Made by a program: the position numbers and the translations under genes
Source: Adiantum capillus-veneris
Lineage: Eukaryota; Streptophyta; Polypodiopsida; Polypodiales; Pteridaceae
Length of the DNA stretch: 64,000 bases
Reading direction: 5' to 3'
NCBI GenBank assembly: GCA_014529385.2
Contig: CM043953.1
Location: 111,914,549 to 111,978,548 of the forward strand
Notes under the pieces: generated by a model
The model's database searches: none
The model's input: the letters and a program-made list of their open reading frames with translations, nothing else
What the model was told of the DNA's origin: nothing
Shown here: piece after piece, positions 25,590-37,010 of the stretch
How positions within the stretch are numbered: position 1 is the first letter of the stretch
Layout of the letters: every line of letters starts with the position of its first letter

Positions 25590-26280
25590 TATGGGGAGCT
25601 TCTCATTTTGCGTATATTATGCCGCGGATGCCAAAGTTCTATCCAAATGAGGAATTTATGGACTATTGCCCGGTGTCGGCCACTTTCAAGGGTTTTCCTC
25701 TATGGCTTCAGGACCATGAGCAAAACCCATCCCCAAGTATGTGGATTTAAACATGGGAAATTTTGGCGCATGCCGAAGGGAATTAGCATTTGCATCTTTC
25801 CCAAAGGTCTGCTATGAATGCCGTTGAATTGAACACTATGTCAAGAATTGTCCAAAGGTAGTAGTCGCCCCCTCCCCACAGAGGATCATGACTACTTGGA
25901 GACGGGTCACTAGAGAGTTCATGCCTTTAGTAGATGTTGATAAGATGAAAGTAAAGACCAATGAAGAGGCTGGGACACGCGTTGAGGTGGCTAAAGAGAA
26001 GGAGTGCTCGACAGTGGAGATGCAAGAGGAATTAGCAGCATCGATCAGTCCCTCTGCTAAGGTAAGTATGGAGAATCAGACTGAGGAGAAGCAAGACAAA
26101 CCTAAGCCGATGTATAACCCTGTCATTGAGACACGTTTATCAAGTTTATCTAGTCAACTTGACTCGAATGCAAATAAAAATCATGGCATACAAATGGACC
26201 TCATGAGTCATTTGTTGGAGGTCAAGTGTATCATGAAAAACACTATCAGTTTGCATAAGCAAATGACAAAGAAAAGATGA
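25590..26280 (+). pseudogene. Gag/LINE-ORF1-like fragment with a CCHC zinc knuckle
   Basis: One frame contains a perfect CX2CX4HX4C knuckle (CYEC ... HYVKNC, 25815-25860), interrupted inside by a TGA at 25825 at a position where Arg would fit. It is followed by a charged tail to the stop at 26280 (Lys/Glu-rich, with Met and Gln runs). Upstream in another frame lies FKGFPLWLQDHE (about 25690), resembling the DUF4283-type region of plant LINE ORF1. Such proteins bind the element's RNA. Frames shift near 25735. This is probably a LINE ORF1 remnant, though a gag origin is possible. Confidence 0.55.
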
Positions 26281-27282
26281 TGCTTCCAACTCTCGTTGCC
26301 CTGTCTTGGTGGTCAAGGGGTGGGTTGTGGCAGGGCCTCCTCCATGGTGGCAACCTAAAGGCATGCTGTGTCTCCCGATGCTATCTTTGGTTTAAGGGTG
26401 GCTCCTTTATCAGCCAATGTACGAGGTGATCCTTTGGATTGGTGGTGTTAGACTATGGGTCGAGTGGAGCATGGCCTTCATTGTAACTTTTTGTTTTCGA
26501 ACAATCTATAAATATACTCACTATTGTGAATTTGAGGGGAAAAAAAGATCTAATAGACCATTTGTAGATTGTTATATACCCAAAGTGTATAAAAGTATAC
26601 CATTCAAATTTGAGCAAAGAAGAAATATACTTAAATTAAGGCATGTGTGAATTTGCTTCCACAAAAAGAGTTTAGAAACAAAGAAAATTAAGTATGGTAC
26701 AATGTAATTGGCAAACTTTGAACAAAATAGCATATTATAGATATAGACTTAAAAATATGCTTCATAATGTATGTGTTTTAATGGTTGTTTCCTTGGAGTT
26801 ATACTATAATATATATACTTTTGCAAATAACTACATAGCTAAGAAAGCTTTTCTAAGAAGAATACTATCATGCAATCTTTCTTTAATATCATACCAATTA
26901 CTGCTGTCTACTATTGTGCCGGAAAACACTTGCTTAAATATATCTTTGCCCTTGAATTCTAAACTTAATGATTCAAAGAGGCACGTTTCCATAAAAATAC
27001 TTCTTTAGATTCAAAGAGGCACGTTTCCATAAAAATACTTCTTTAGAGTAGTTGGAGAATCACATTAAACTTATCTCTGTACACGTGACTACTGGATCTG
27101 GAGAATCTACAGGGTCAAGGGATTTCTTTACTTGTAGTCTTCAAAGGGATCGTGCAATGGGATGACACAAGTCGCACCTTTTAGGTAGGCACGGGGTGCA
27201 GAGGAGCCTATCCATTTCAAGGCTCCATTAGCCTCCAGTGATATCAATTCTCTTGCCACTGCCTTCATCCTTTTGGCCCTCT
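26281..27282. other. A/T-rich region with a small tandem duplication
   Basis: No gene seen. A 38-bp segment containing CAAAGAGGCACGTTTCCATA is duplicated in tandem at about 26969-27046 with identical copies, so the duplication is young. Confidence 0.6.
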
Positions 27283-28100
27283 TTAGTCTTGGGACACCGC
27301 CTTCACCCGTTTGGCCCTCTTCAATCTTGGGACCTTCACAACTGACGTAGTTGTTACTGTCAAAATCCTAGGTGTAGATGCAAGAAAAACAAATGAATTT
27401 TCTTTGCGTGGGTGTTCAGGGAGTTGCAGTGTGAAGCTTTGCACCTCTACCGTCTTTTCTTGCAATTTGGTGACTTCATTGTCACAAATCATAGCCTCTT
27501 TTTCCTCCCCTATTCTTGTCCCTTCGCAACTCTTTACTTGTTTCTCACCCTCTTCCACTACTGTTTCCTTGACAAGGACATTCATTGACTTCCCCTAAAC
27601 TAGAGGCCTGGGTTATAGGCTTGGAGTTCACGTTAGTCCTCATGGGACAATCCTTGGCAAAGTGCCCAAATTTGTTACACTCAAAGCACGCCCCAAAGCA
27701 AGTCCCGAAATTGAGCGGAATAGTTACAAGTCTAGCTCTAACATTGATCTCCATGCTTTTTTGGTGGTGTCTTAGAAACATTCCGACCTATACAAACCCA
27801 ATTAGAGGACTCTCTTAGACCCCCTTGTTAGAAACAAATAAGGGGGTGCCCAGTTGGCTAGCAAGCATTCAGATATTATCCCAAAGTCAACTAGGCAAGC
27901 CCGCAAATTGGACCTCGACAGGAGGAATTTTGCCGAGTCGAACACTCGCTCCCATGGTACTACACAGACAATAGTTCTGTTAAATATAAGGGGACCTTTA
28001 TCTAGGATCTTTGAAACGTTGGATATCTCCTTAAATCTAACTAAGGAAAATCCCTTGGCTAGGTAAGTAGACTTTTCTATTGTTCCCCCACGTTCAAGGA
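27283..28100 (-). pseudogene. LINE ORF1-like fragment with a CCHC knuckle, minus strand
   Basis: Read from 28100 downward, a piece with PLIFNRTIVCVVPWERVFDS (about 28000-27940) resembles the DUF4283 region of plant LINE ORF1. It leads through frame breaks to MEINVRARLVTIPLNFG and the perfect knuckle CFECNKFGHFAKDC (about 27690). After that comes a Glu/Lys/Val-rich tail to 27283. The order DUF4283-like region then zinc knuckle is standard for plant L1-type ORF1, an RNA-binding chaperone. The LINE ORF2 piece beside it is on the other strand, so these are two insertions or an inversion. Confidence 0.65.
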
Positions 28101-28439
28101 TTTACAGCCCCTGAATTCATTGTATCAAATATCTATTCGGGACTCTCCCACCGAAGCCAAACACAAGCGTTAGCTAAGCTTGCATGGCTAGCATAAGAGC
28201 TAGTAGAATCCCAAAAGTAATAGCCTCCGCAACCTCCACTTGTTGTGACAAAGACTTATTTAGAGCACTAAAGGCTAGATCCGCCAGTCCATCTTTGAAT
28301 TACCCACTACACTTTGCCTATGAGTTAGTTCTTTTGTTACCATTAGGGCTCTTGTTCCAGTCAAGTCTTAACATTCTTTAGATTTTCATGGTCTGCATCA
28401 CTTGAAGTCTCATTAGTTGAGACTTTAGCGCAAAACTTA

Positions 28440-29960
28440 GTATCAAGCCCCTTCAAGATGCTAGCAGAGATTTTTGGTTTGAGAGCTATTGCTATACAAG
28501 GTGAAATTCAAGGTTTAACTTTGCCCAACAACAACCAGCTCTTAGCCAAGATGTTCGTAGACAACTCCCTCCTCTTTTTGAAAGCTTTCCCTCAGGTGGT
28601 GAGGAAGGAGCTAGAGATTGTGCAGACATTTGATGTGTCTTCACGGTCAAAATGTATTACTGAGAAGTCTAGATCGGTCTCCTTGACGGAGAATGACATC
28701 ATTTGACCTATCACTATGGTGAGAGGAGATTGTGTCTAAAGAAATGATACTTTGACATCTATGCGCTCCCTTTGGGGTGGACGTTACACACAAGCAAAGG
28801 TTCCAATGGGTCCTGGTGAAGATCTAAAGAAAAATGAGAAGGTGGGAGTATGTGTTGCTTCCCTTTCCAAGTCGGGTCAAAGCGATCAATTCATTTCTGC
28901 TTCCTTATATTGTCTTCACCAACCTGCTCCTCACAATAGCTAATGTATCAAGAAGGATTTTTTAAAACTTATTAAAAGACTCTTATGGAGGAGCAACACT
29001 AAAGCCTGGTTACCATGGCAATGGGAAAAGTGGGAAGTTGTCGCTCGACCGATGGTCCAAGGTGGCCACAAAATTCTCAACCTTGTTGTTCATGTTGAGG
29101 CCCTGTGTACCAAGTTTGTGGTCTCAATCGAAAAACAAGACAAGTCTTAGTCTATCACGACTAAGGATATGATAGACAAGGGAAAACTTTTCTCTAAAGG
29201 TGGTCAGTGGAAAGGGATCGAGGTGCATGACAAACTAGTAGCCCCGAGGTGGTCTAGCTTGAGACTCGGTGGCATCATGGGAGAGTTGGTGCAAAAGTGC
29301 AATAGAGTAGCATGGGTATGGAATGGGATGAATTAACTAGATACATATAGAAATCAATCTTGCATTGGTCCCCTTGGCTGTCTAAAGCTGCTGGTGTAAT
29401 TCTTAACCCTTATTGGAGAGATATTGCAAGAAGGATGAACAATAAAGGACTCCAGCGGTTGATCCACTTCTAGGATGGAAACAACAAGTGTTGGAAATCT
29501 TTTGACCAGATGGCTGCCCAATTTCAACTCAATGGCACTGAAAAGCTACTTGTCAATAGAGCGGTAGAAGGCCTTGACAATATTCTCATGTCGATCTGGG
29601 AATCTACTTTTGAGTGGAAATCTTGGACATGGCCCATGAGTAGACAATTCTTTAAACCTGATACCAAGGGAATTTACCAAGTGTTAATGCACGAGGCTGA
29701 TTGGTTTGCCCCTTTGAACAAATAGTGGAAGAAACAATGGTCAGAAGCTCATTGGGTTGAGGTCATGAAGAACATTTGGAATCCACAATGGCCTCAATTT
29801 ATGACGGTATTTCTATGGAAGGTGATGTGGGGGGTTTGCCGACAGGCGTCAAGATTTCAGGCACATGTATCGAGTCCGATAGATGTTTAGGGTGCAGATT
29901 GGATGGCAAAGACCTCGACCACCTTTTCATGGAATGCCCAACAATTTAGAGGCATGGCAG
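28440..29960 (+). pseudogene. LINE ORF2 C-terminal fragment (RT end plus zf-RVT)
   Basis: GLTLPNNNQLLAKMFVDNSL (about 28520-28580) corresponds to the RT palm motif where FADDS is usual; here it is FVDNS, so the catalytic Asp pair is damaged. Downstream come WLPWQWEKWEVVARPM and GGHKILNL (about 29010-29090, the thumb), MNNKGLQRLIHF (29440) and the zf-RVT-like end: FLWKVMWG, then CLGCRLDGKDLDHLFMECP (about 29885-29942). In-frame TAGs at 29471 and 29723 fall at Gln-like sites. The 5' end, including the endonuclease, is missing. I see no clear poly-A tail. Confidence 0.7.
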
Positions 29961-30405
29961 GAAAGGTGTGAAAATGGATACAAAGAACGTGGAAGATAGG
30001 GTTTCTCAAGAAGGATCTATGCCTTGGTCGGAAACAGTGTCAAAATCCTGTGGTTCTACAGGGGAAGAGGAGTCTATAAGGTTCTCCTGCACTTCTCATT
30101 TATCAGAGTCACTTTCTTGGCCCGATAGTCAACCACAGCGTTGTTCTTGTGGTACCAAGGGATTCCTAGGAGGATGTCACACCCTTTCAAAGGCATGATT
30201 GTAAAAGTCCTCATGCCCTAAATACCCCTGACAATGCAAACAAAGTTTTCCAATGACACGTGTAATGGAAACATCCCGTCCGCGTGTTGCTAGAACTGCC
30301 TCCACCTGTGGCCCCATCCTATGGGGCCTAATTCTAAGTCAAGCCGCCTTTAAGATTAACCCTTGTTATTGATCCCACTTGCTTCAAGTATAGATAATTG
30401 TTTCT

Positions 30406-30822
30406 TTAATCCTGGATGTGTTCTACTTGTCGCATGAAAGGTCTTCCCAATATGATTTCGTAATTGAGTTTCTTTCCAACGTCTACTATGGCAAAAGTGT
30501 GTTGATATTCAATCCCACAGGAATTAACTATCACTTTTTCAAGTAGTCCTAAGGGTCCTTCGATATGTCCATCAGCCAATTGCAATTTCATTCGAGTTTG
30601 TTTAATGGCTGGTTGTCCCCAGGATTTCCATACTACTTTCGTGGTTATGGCTATGCCTGCCCCACTATCCATTATTGCCATGGTTTCTATGTCATTATAT
30701 TTCACTGGAAGGATTGTGTATCCTTCTTCCCCTATTCTCCGACTTTGTTCATTGGAACAGATCGAGTCTCTTTGGTATCCAATTAGTGTTTCAATTTTTC
30801 CAATTTTTTTGTGATTAGCCAT
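30406..30822 (-). pseudogene. Ty3-type aspartic protease fragment (element 1)
   Basis: A 138-codon frame carries the retropepsin active-site motif AIMDSGAGIAIT (about 30655) and the terminal YEIILGRPFMRQV motif (about 30440). This is the Ty3/gypsy Gag-Pol protease, which cuts the polyprotein. It is the last recognisable pol part of element 1 here; RT and integrase are absent. The stretch below 30406 (29960-30405) has no domain I recognise. Confidence 0.8.
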
Positions 30823-30959
30823 GTTATTCCCACCTTCTCTAGAGTTTTCTGTAGATCATTCCATAAATATGGTCTGATTTTGAACAGTTCTCCTAAAGTA
30901 AGAGTGCATTGAATGGGTGTAGACATGATTGAATGGATGTTGTCTACCTCTAGGATTTG

Positions 30960-31478
30960 TTACGCTCTTTTTACCTGAGTGGTTTTACACTCTATGGATT
31001 CGTCTTCATTATCTCCCAAGTAAGAGGGTAGTGTTTTCAAAGTCAATGGTTTAGACATTCTTGAAGCTTCAGAGCTGCAATCCCCATACAAGGATTGTAC
31101 ATCCATGTCCATATCAGGAGGTAGATTGTCTAACCAAACTTCCTCTATAGGAGTTGACTTCAGAGTTAGGCTCCCATCGTTAACCTCTCTAAATTTTTCC
31201 CATAAGTGTCTTGGCCAGTCTTCTTCTACGAATGGAATTCCATCTAAGGCATCTTTGCTGCTCGACACTATAAGTTCTGGCTCTTTTGTTTCAAGGTGGG
31301 GTTCTACCACCACTTTGGATTTTTTTTTATTGGTCCCTACCACAAGCTCCTCACGTTTTGCCATACTCTCGAGCTTGGGTTTTTGTTTTTCCAGCATCTC
31401 TTGAGTAATTCTTACCAAATTTTGATAAGCTTCAATCTTAGCTGCTTCCATGTCTCTGGAGAAGGATAGTTTTTCCAT
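30960..31478 (-). CDS. Unrecognised acidic/lysine-rich linker ORF of element 1
   Basis: 172 codons, rich in Glu, Lys and Ser, lie between the zinc-knuckle region and the protease of a Ty3-type element. No known domain is visible. It contains PLTLKTLPSYLGD near its C-terminus and a likely helical N-terminus (RDMEAAKIEAYQNLVRITQE). By position it should be a linker within Gag-Pol. It stays open for over 500 bp in an otherwise decayed element, which may be chance or late selection. Confidence 0.4.
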   Translation of the reverse strand: MEKLSFSRDMEAAKIEAYQNLVRITQEMLEKQKPKLESMAKREELVVGTNKKKSKVVVEPHLETKEPELIVSSSKDALDGIPFVEEDWPRHLWEKFREVNDGSLTLKSTPIEEVWLDNLPPDMDMDVQSLYGDCSSEASRMSKPLTLKTLPSYLGDNEDESIECKTTQVKRA

Positions 31479-31859
31479 TTGTTTTCTGTGTTTAGCCTGC
31501 TTTAAGTCCCGCTTGGTAAGCTTCTAAGGTTGCATTAATTGGTTCAAAATTTTGTCTACTAAAACTTTTCCTCCAGATTTCACCGTGGTTTCCTTTATTT
31601 CACTTCCAGTTTTTTATGGAATAGTTTCTTTTTTTTCTCCTCAATTTCAACCCTTTGTTTTTGTTTTCTCATTTCATACCTTTTGTTTCTGCTTCTTTTG
31701 GTCTTTTGAGAGTAAATTTTTGTATTCTCCGAGTCATCAGAGGAGTTATGTTTCTTTTTCTTAGCCTGGGCTCTGGTGACTACTTTGATTGGAACAATCG
31801 GTTCTCGGATGAGCTACTAGGTATCACTTGGATTGCGTTCACTACTGTTTTTTCCTTGG

Positions 31860-32020
31860 TCAAACGATTTTTTGGACAATCTTCAAGGAAGTGTCCTCCC
31901 TTTTTGCAACATTGTTTGCAATAAGCTTCAACTGGCTTGAGGTTCTTGTCAGGTTCTAGGCATTCATTTTTCTAATGATCATTTGCACCACAATTATGAC
32001 AGTTTCTAGTTCTTGGCTTA
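31860..32020 (-). pseudogene. Tandem zinc knuckles of a Gag nucleocapsid (element 1)
   Basis: The minus strand reads RNCHNCGANDH, then a TAG (31972-31974), then KNEC: a canonical CX2CX4HX4C knuckle with a stop at the residue after His. Sixteen residues later comes YCKQCCKKGGHFLEDCP, a second knuckle with slightly irregular spacing (CX2CX5HX4C, or CX3CX4HX4C). Nucleocapsid knuckles bind genomic RNA for packaging. The order minus-strand ORF, knuckles, linker, protease fits a Ty3-type gag-pro. Confidence 0.75.
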
Positions 32021-32099
32021 ATCATGGGTCTTACCATAGGAGGTCTAACACCTTGATTAGCTACATAGTACATTGGTGCAAGCTCTAGTGTAGTATAAG

Positions 32100-32864
32100 T
32101 CATAGGTTTTTCATTGGTGGTGGATGTGAATTATACCAGTCTCCTTCTACCATTACTGTAGATGGACTAGGCTCAGCATAGGGTGTAATATCCAATCCCT
32201 TATGGAGTACCCTTGGTATTTGGTTTTGCTCCACCTCCTCAAGAGTCATTGTAACAAATTTATTGTTATAACAATCCATAAACAGGTAGGTTGGTAGATC
32301 TGTTGAACCCTTATCTTTGATTTTGAAGATATAAATGATCTTCATGGGCGTTAGTTGTCCTGATTTGGCATGAGAAGTCCATATAAGATCTTTTACGTTT
32401 CTATCCTCCCAACAATAGACTCTGATCCTAGGATTATCCGTACTAAGCCCTTTCAAAGGCTTCAAGTCAACTTGATCGTATCCCTCATATTCTAAAGTTG
32501 GTGGTCCTTCTTTTGCTACCATACCTGGAATTATGGTATTTATCTCTAACCTCCATTTATCTCTGTCTATCACGTTAGGGTTTTCAACTTGAAAATACCG
32601 AGTTCCGTTTCTATCCATGTACATTTTTCCTCGTTTGTTTGCCCCGATTTCCTCTTCAAACTCTATGCCATGGTCATCAATGCCAATAGCATACTCTTTA
32701 TTAGGATCCAGGTAAACCTGAGCTCCATGGCAATTAGTCTTATAAAAAGAGAGTATATGCTTATAGCGCACTGTCGTTCCGGTTTTTGAATGAGTCGAAT
32801 AGGAAGACATTTCAGATGTTAAATCTAAAAGAGTGTCTGAGACTTCTTCAAAGATAGTGTGCAA
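32100..32864 (-). CDS. Pre-gag ORF of element 1, unknown conserved domain
   Basis: 254 codons of an unrecognised soluble protein. It shares a pattern with the ORF at 37011-37697 in element 2: an N-terminal acidic start, YxxGIDDHGIEFEEE-like acidic stretch, GTRYFQVENPNVIDRDKW (compare GMRYLVVHNPFIVDKW), then STDNPRIRVYCWEDRNVKDL (compare QPRIKELTDRKKLYVF). Both lie between a palindrome-array leader and gag-type parts. It therefore looks like an extra protein or Gag N-terminal region peculiar to this lineage. No catalytic motif is visible. The frame is intact here. Confidence 0.5.
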   Translation of the reverse strand: MHTIFEEVSDTLLDLTSEMSSYSTHSKTGTTVRYKHILSFYKTNCHGAQVYLDPNKEYAIGIDDHGIEFEEEIGANKRGKMYMDRNGTRYFQVENPNVIDRDKWRLEINTIIPGMVAKEGPPTLEYEGYDQVDLKPLKGLSTDNPRIRVYCWEDRNVKDLIWTSHAKSGQLTPMKIIYIFKIKDKGSTDLPTYLFMDCYNNKFVTMTLEEVEQNQIPRVLHKGLDITPYAEPSPSTVMVEGDWYNSHPPPMKNL

Positions 32865-33037
32865 GTGATTTCCTCTTCGGTGGATACTCTACTGGCGGTC
32901 TCTCCAAATATGCCTTGATTTGCTAGTATACGACCAAATCTAAGGTTCATATAGACTTGTGAAGCCTGGATAGAGTACTTACCGTCGGATTGACTTGTTG
33001 TCAATTTCTTCCACTTGACTTGATTGCAACTTCGGTC

Positions 33038-33245
33038 CCCGGGGCGGTCACTTTTTAGAATGTGTATGATATCACGTGAGTTAACCGGAGAGGATTATTA
33101 AAAGACCAAAATGTATACATACAGAGGGGGCTGGGGTTTTTTTAAATAGGCTCACAGTGTAAGTATAGTATGTATATTGGGGTATTATTCATTACCTCTT
33201 GAACGCACGTGATATAGGGGTCTTTTGATAAGTGACTGCCCCGGG
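33038..33245. mobile_element. Short TIR element (MITE), copy 1
   Basis: 208 bp. Ends are CCCGGGGCGGTCAC (left) and the inverted GTGACTGCCCCGGG (right). The arms stay similar to about 45 bp and include TATCACGTG. The 8-bp direct repeat CTTCGGTC flanks it exactly (33030-33037 and 33246-33253). No coding capacity. An 8-bp target duplication suggests mobilisation by a hAT-like (or Mutator-like) transposase. A related copy is at 38292-38538. Confidence 0.8.
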
Positions 33246-33539
33246 CTTCGGTCAAGCTTTCAATTTCTTGTTTGCAACCTGATTCCTGTATCAGTTTTAA
33301 TCAAGTTAGCTATTTTTTCACAAAGACTGTACAATTCTTGCTAACTATTGTAATTGGTCTATGTGTATCACTTCAAATCGAGCTAAGTGAGTCAACAGTT
33401 GAGACTTTCAGATTCCACTTTTACATAAAGTCAAAGGACTAATTTGCAACCTGGAAACTAAGTGAACATGTACCAATTTGGATCCAATTGAACCCAAAAT
33501 TTCCCGGTGGCCTTGTATTATGTTGGCTTAACACTATAC

Positions 33540-34600
33540 AAGTTCAAAAGTCAAAACTGGTGTCTCTGTGTAGCAGTAGTAAATAATCGCGATTATTTAC
33601 TTTTCTCGGCTTTTTGCACTTTTTGGCTTGATTTACCAAGCATACAACTTGTTAAGGTCTTTGGACAAGTTTTACTAAGTTCGAACAAAATTTGTTCAAG
33701 TTATCATCTGTTTCGTGTCCGCAAACTCAGTTTTCAAGAATTTCGCTTAACTCTGACTTTTGTGATCCAAATTTCACCAAAATCGATTTGTGTGGTCTAC
33801 TTGATATGCTTGACCTTGTGGTATACTCCAATGTGCAAGAATATCAATTTTTGTAGCAGATGTAAATAATCGCGATTATTTGCTTCTGCTATTTTTGTGC
33901 ACTTTTTTCAAGCAAACTTGACACGGATCTGTTAAGTATCTCAACTTAATCTCCCCAGCCAAGTTTCATCAAGTTTAGATAATTTTTGTTCAAATGGTCA
34001 TTGATTTTGTATCTGCAGGACTGACTTATCAAATTTGGCCACAATTTTCAATCCAATGATCCAAATCTGACCAAGTTTCATTTGTGGGCTTATTACAACA
34101 TGGTAAAGCTAGTGGTATGCTGACTTGGTCAAAAAAGTTGAAAAATGGGGCGGATGTAAATAATCGCTATTTACTTCTGACAAATTTTTGTATCTTTTTG
34201 GTCAATTGAGCATGTATACATGTTTTTCACATCAATATAAGCCTATAAGTCAAGTTTCATTGAGTTTGAACAACAGTTTCCCCAATTTACATTGAAGTTC
34301 TCGAAAATCAATACAGAATTGAGTTTTTACCTAGTTTTTTGTCAGGTTGGTGATCCATATTCTATGGGCCTTTACAAAAGTTGTTTTCACACATGCAAAG
34401 AGTCAGTGGTATCAACCTTGGTCACTTTTGAGCTAAAAGCAAATAATCAAGATTATTTACTTTAGGCCTAAAATGAACAATTTTTTGAACTTTTTCACTA
34501 GACAGTCTTTTCATAAGCTATTTTAAGCCTCTGAGTCAAGTCAGAACTTAATTTGGCTTAAAATGTCAAGAAAAAGTAAATAATCTGAGTTTTTGCAAAC
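33540..34600. repeat. Palindrome array A: about 285-bp units in the element 1 leader
   Basis: A perfect 24-bp palindrome (inner 20 bp TAAATAATCGCGATTATTTA) lies at 33578-33601. Copies recur centred near 33872 (near perfect, with outer GCAGA/TCTGC also pairing), 34166 (shortened) and 34449 (core changed to AATCAAGATT), so spacing is 283, 293 and 284 bp. A half-site is at about 34575. Flanking unit sequence is more diverged but shares TGATCCAAAT and CAAGTTTCAT phrases. The array lies between the primer-binding site and the first ORF of element 1, in its untranslated leader. Confidence 0.8.
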
Positions 34601-35128
34601 TCTTGAAATTTTTACCTCAATGTGTCTTTGAGCTTACCCACTTGTTCATACAACTTTTAAAGCATACTCTCCAATCGCATTGAGTGGTTAACAGTATTTT
34701 GATGCTATTTCTAATCGTAGATCTGAAATTCTGTAACTTCACATAACAACTCAAAATTGATTCTTTGGGAGAGAGCAATGTCTTGAAATCCCACTGCGGA
34801 TTCTACTTACTCTACTCCTAGATTCTACTGCAATGGGGTTGTGGAACGTGTCCACAAACACTCATTTTCTTGTTTTTTATGGTTTTCTGAGCCTTGATCT
34901 TAAGACTTGTCTCGTCCATCAATCATTCTCAAAATCCTGATCTAATTCTACAATCCTACACTTACTTAGCAAGTACGACTTACTTCCAAGCTACCTCTAC
35001 ACAGCAAAAGACAACAATCTTAAGCTATGTGGTTTTAAAAGAAAGTTTTTGACTCTAGGAGATCCTAGAGGAATTTAAAGGATAACTTCACAAAACGCTC
35101 ATGTTTTCTTTAGCTTAGGTCTCTTGGA
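34601..35128. other. Proximal leader of element 1
   Basis: Non-coding leader between the array and the primer site. T/A-rich, with no gene visible. Confidence 0.5.
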
Positions 35129-35146
35129 TCCCCGACAACGACGCCA
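35129..35146 (-). promoter_or_regulatory. Primer-binding site of element 1 (tRNA-Asp type)
   Basis: The minus strand reads TGGCGTCGTTGTCGGGGA. It differs from the tRNA-Asp-complementary primer site used by Athila/Tat-type plant elements at two positions, both C-to-T. It sits 2 bases from the LTR edge, the normal place. It sets the element's orientation (minus) and the leader start. Confidence 0.8.
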
Positions 35147-35148
35147 AA

Positions 35149-36055
35149 TGTGGGATGGGTGTCTAACCTCACTCCTATTTTATTGCACACATAGCGAGAA
35201 CCACGAATAAATTATCAATCCATGGGACAAAGCTGACTCCACTAGGCATAGAGACTACAAGAGGTTGTCAATCTCTTGGAAAACAACAAACAACTCGTAT
35301 CTAACTCAAACTACACTCAAATGACTGAAATCACCAAAAGCCAATCGCTCATCGACAAACAAATCACATCCGTTACAACATCAAATGATATCCAAACGTA
35401 ACAAAAATTTTAGGACATGTTTATAAGACTTAAGTACACATGATTATGGTCTCAAATCTCACTTTAGGTCAAGTGCAAAAATTGCGATTATTAACAGTAG
35501 CATTGAGTTTTTGATCTAGTCGTTTTTGACCTAGTCGTTTTCGACCCAGAATGCATCTAAATGCTTAGCAATGATGCCCCACTACCCCGTCTATACTCAG
35601 TTTTTTAATTTTGAAGTGTGAATTCCTACTTATGATGAAATTAGACCATGGATCGACGATGCCAAAAGCTACGAAATACCGTGAAATGCTTATATCAATG
35701 CGTAGAGCTCTTAACTGCGGTTGCAACGCAACAGACGCGATTGCTATGTGATAACCGGGGAGGGAGTATGAAGCGTGAGAAGGAGAGAAGTGAGCGCCGT
35801 TATCTCACTCTGTGTTTCTATTATCCAAATCTTATGAAAAACTTACAAAAATTGGATTTTATACTTTAGCCAATGTTTTGGTGGTAAAAACTAATAATAT
35901 GGGAGCTCTAACTAAAGAGAGGTAGATACAATCTAGAAGCTTGTAGCCCCGGCTCATCAATTACAAAGTTTATCCGGAAAATAAGAGTTACAATATTCTC
36001 GATTCATCAAAATGATAAATGTTTTTACAATGAAAGCTCCAAAAAATGGTATCTG
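35149..36055 (-). mobile_element. LTR of element 1 (upper boundary approximate)
   Basis: The LTR edge at 35149 (TGTGGGATGGG on the plus strand) adjoins the primer-binding site. The upper limit is set only by where element 2 gag sequence begins (about 36056); I could not find the other terminal dinucleotide with certainty. It contains a short unexplained frame at 35648-35869 and a half-site of the array A palindrome (about 35472). Its position implies element 1 inserted into, or recombined at, element 2's gag. Confidence 0.5.
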
Positions 36056-36648
36056 AGTTAGCTTGCTGCTAACACTTTCTCAAAAGTAACACATGCCTCT
36101 AAGTGCAAGTCTTTTTTGAGAGTGTCATTTTTCAATCCTTCTATAAAAAGCACTAATAGTCTTTCATTCTGAGGTAGTTATCTAGCAGGGCATCTCTCTA
36201 TGTTTTGCTTAAATCGAAGTGAGGCTTCCTTCACCTTTTCCTTCTCTTTTTGTCTAAATGCATAGATCTGGGAGACCGTATTATGCTTAATTCCTCTCTT
36301 TGATAACTCTTCAGCAAATTCTTGGAGAATTTGCTCGATACTTGGGAATTCTTGGTTGTTTAATGGTTGGAACCAGGTCAAGGCCGTTCCTTCTAGGGTC
36401 AATCCAAATCCTTCATATTGAGTGTAGAAATTGGTTACATGTTCAACCCTCAACACTTGTTTGAAGATTGATACATGAGCATATGGATCTCCCAATCCGC
36501 TATACTTTTTGGGTACGCATTTTACCACTTGAGATGGTCGCATGCATCTAGACTCCGCAACCATCCTAACCATCCTTGGTCCTCGTGATGCGATCTCTCT
36601 AGCTTCATATTCTTTCCTTGGGACTACAATCCGTATCCTCTCCACCAT
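36056..36648 (-). pseudogene. Ty3-type gag (capsid) fragment, element 2
   Basis: The frame reads KKYSGLGDPYAHVSIFKQVL, EGTALTWFQPLNNQEFPSIE, QILQEFAEEL and EASLRFKQNIERCPAR. That is the Retrotrans_gag capsid pattern: a WF pair after a GTAxxW motif, then the RFK/RF helix. A TAA at 36178-36180 interrupts it, but the same frame continues past it with LPQNERLLVLFIEGL and ACVTFEKVLAAS before a second TAA at 36058-36060. Both stops sit where Gln fits. The sequence ends at the LTR of element 1. Confidence 0.8.
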
Positions 36649-37010
36649 ACTTTCCTCAGGTCATTCTGTTCGATCTCGAGTAATAGTAGGAGGGATTCTA
36701 GTTGTGTAAGTCAAATCAGGTGCTACACTGTCCCTGTGTGTATTTATAGAATCCGTAGACCCCGTTGGTCCCATGGGCCCTATATTCAAGAATCTTGGTG
36801 CCCAAATGAATCTTCCACTCTGGTTCTTACTAGACTTACATACCTAGTTTTTGGTCTCGTTTGAGTAGTCGTGGTTTTAACTTTTTCTGAATTTACATAG
36901 TATTGGTGTAGTGGTCCACCAAAATACGTATATCACTCTAGCTCCTTATGGTCCATAGGAGAGTATTTTCGGCCATGCTTATCCATTATGACCACTTGGA
37001 TACTTCTCCC

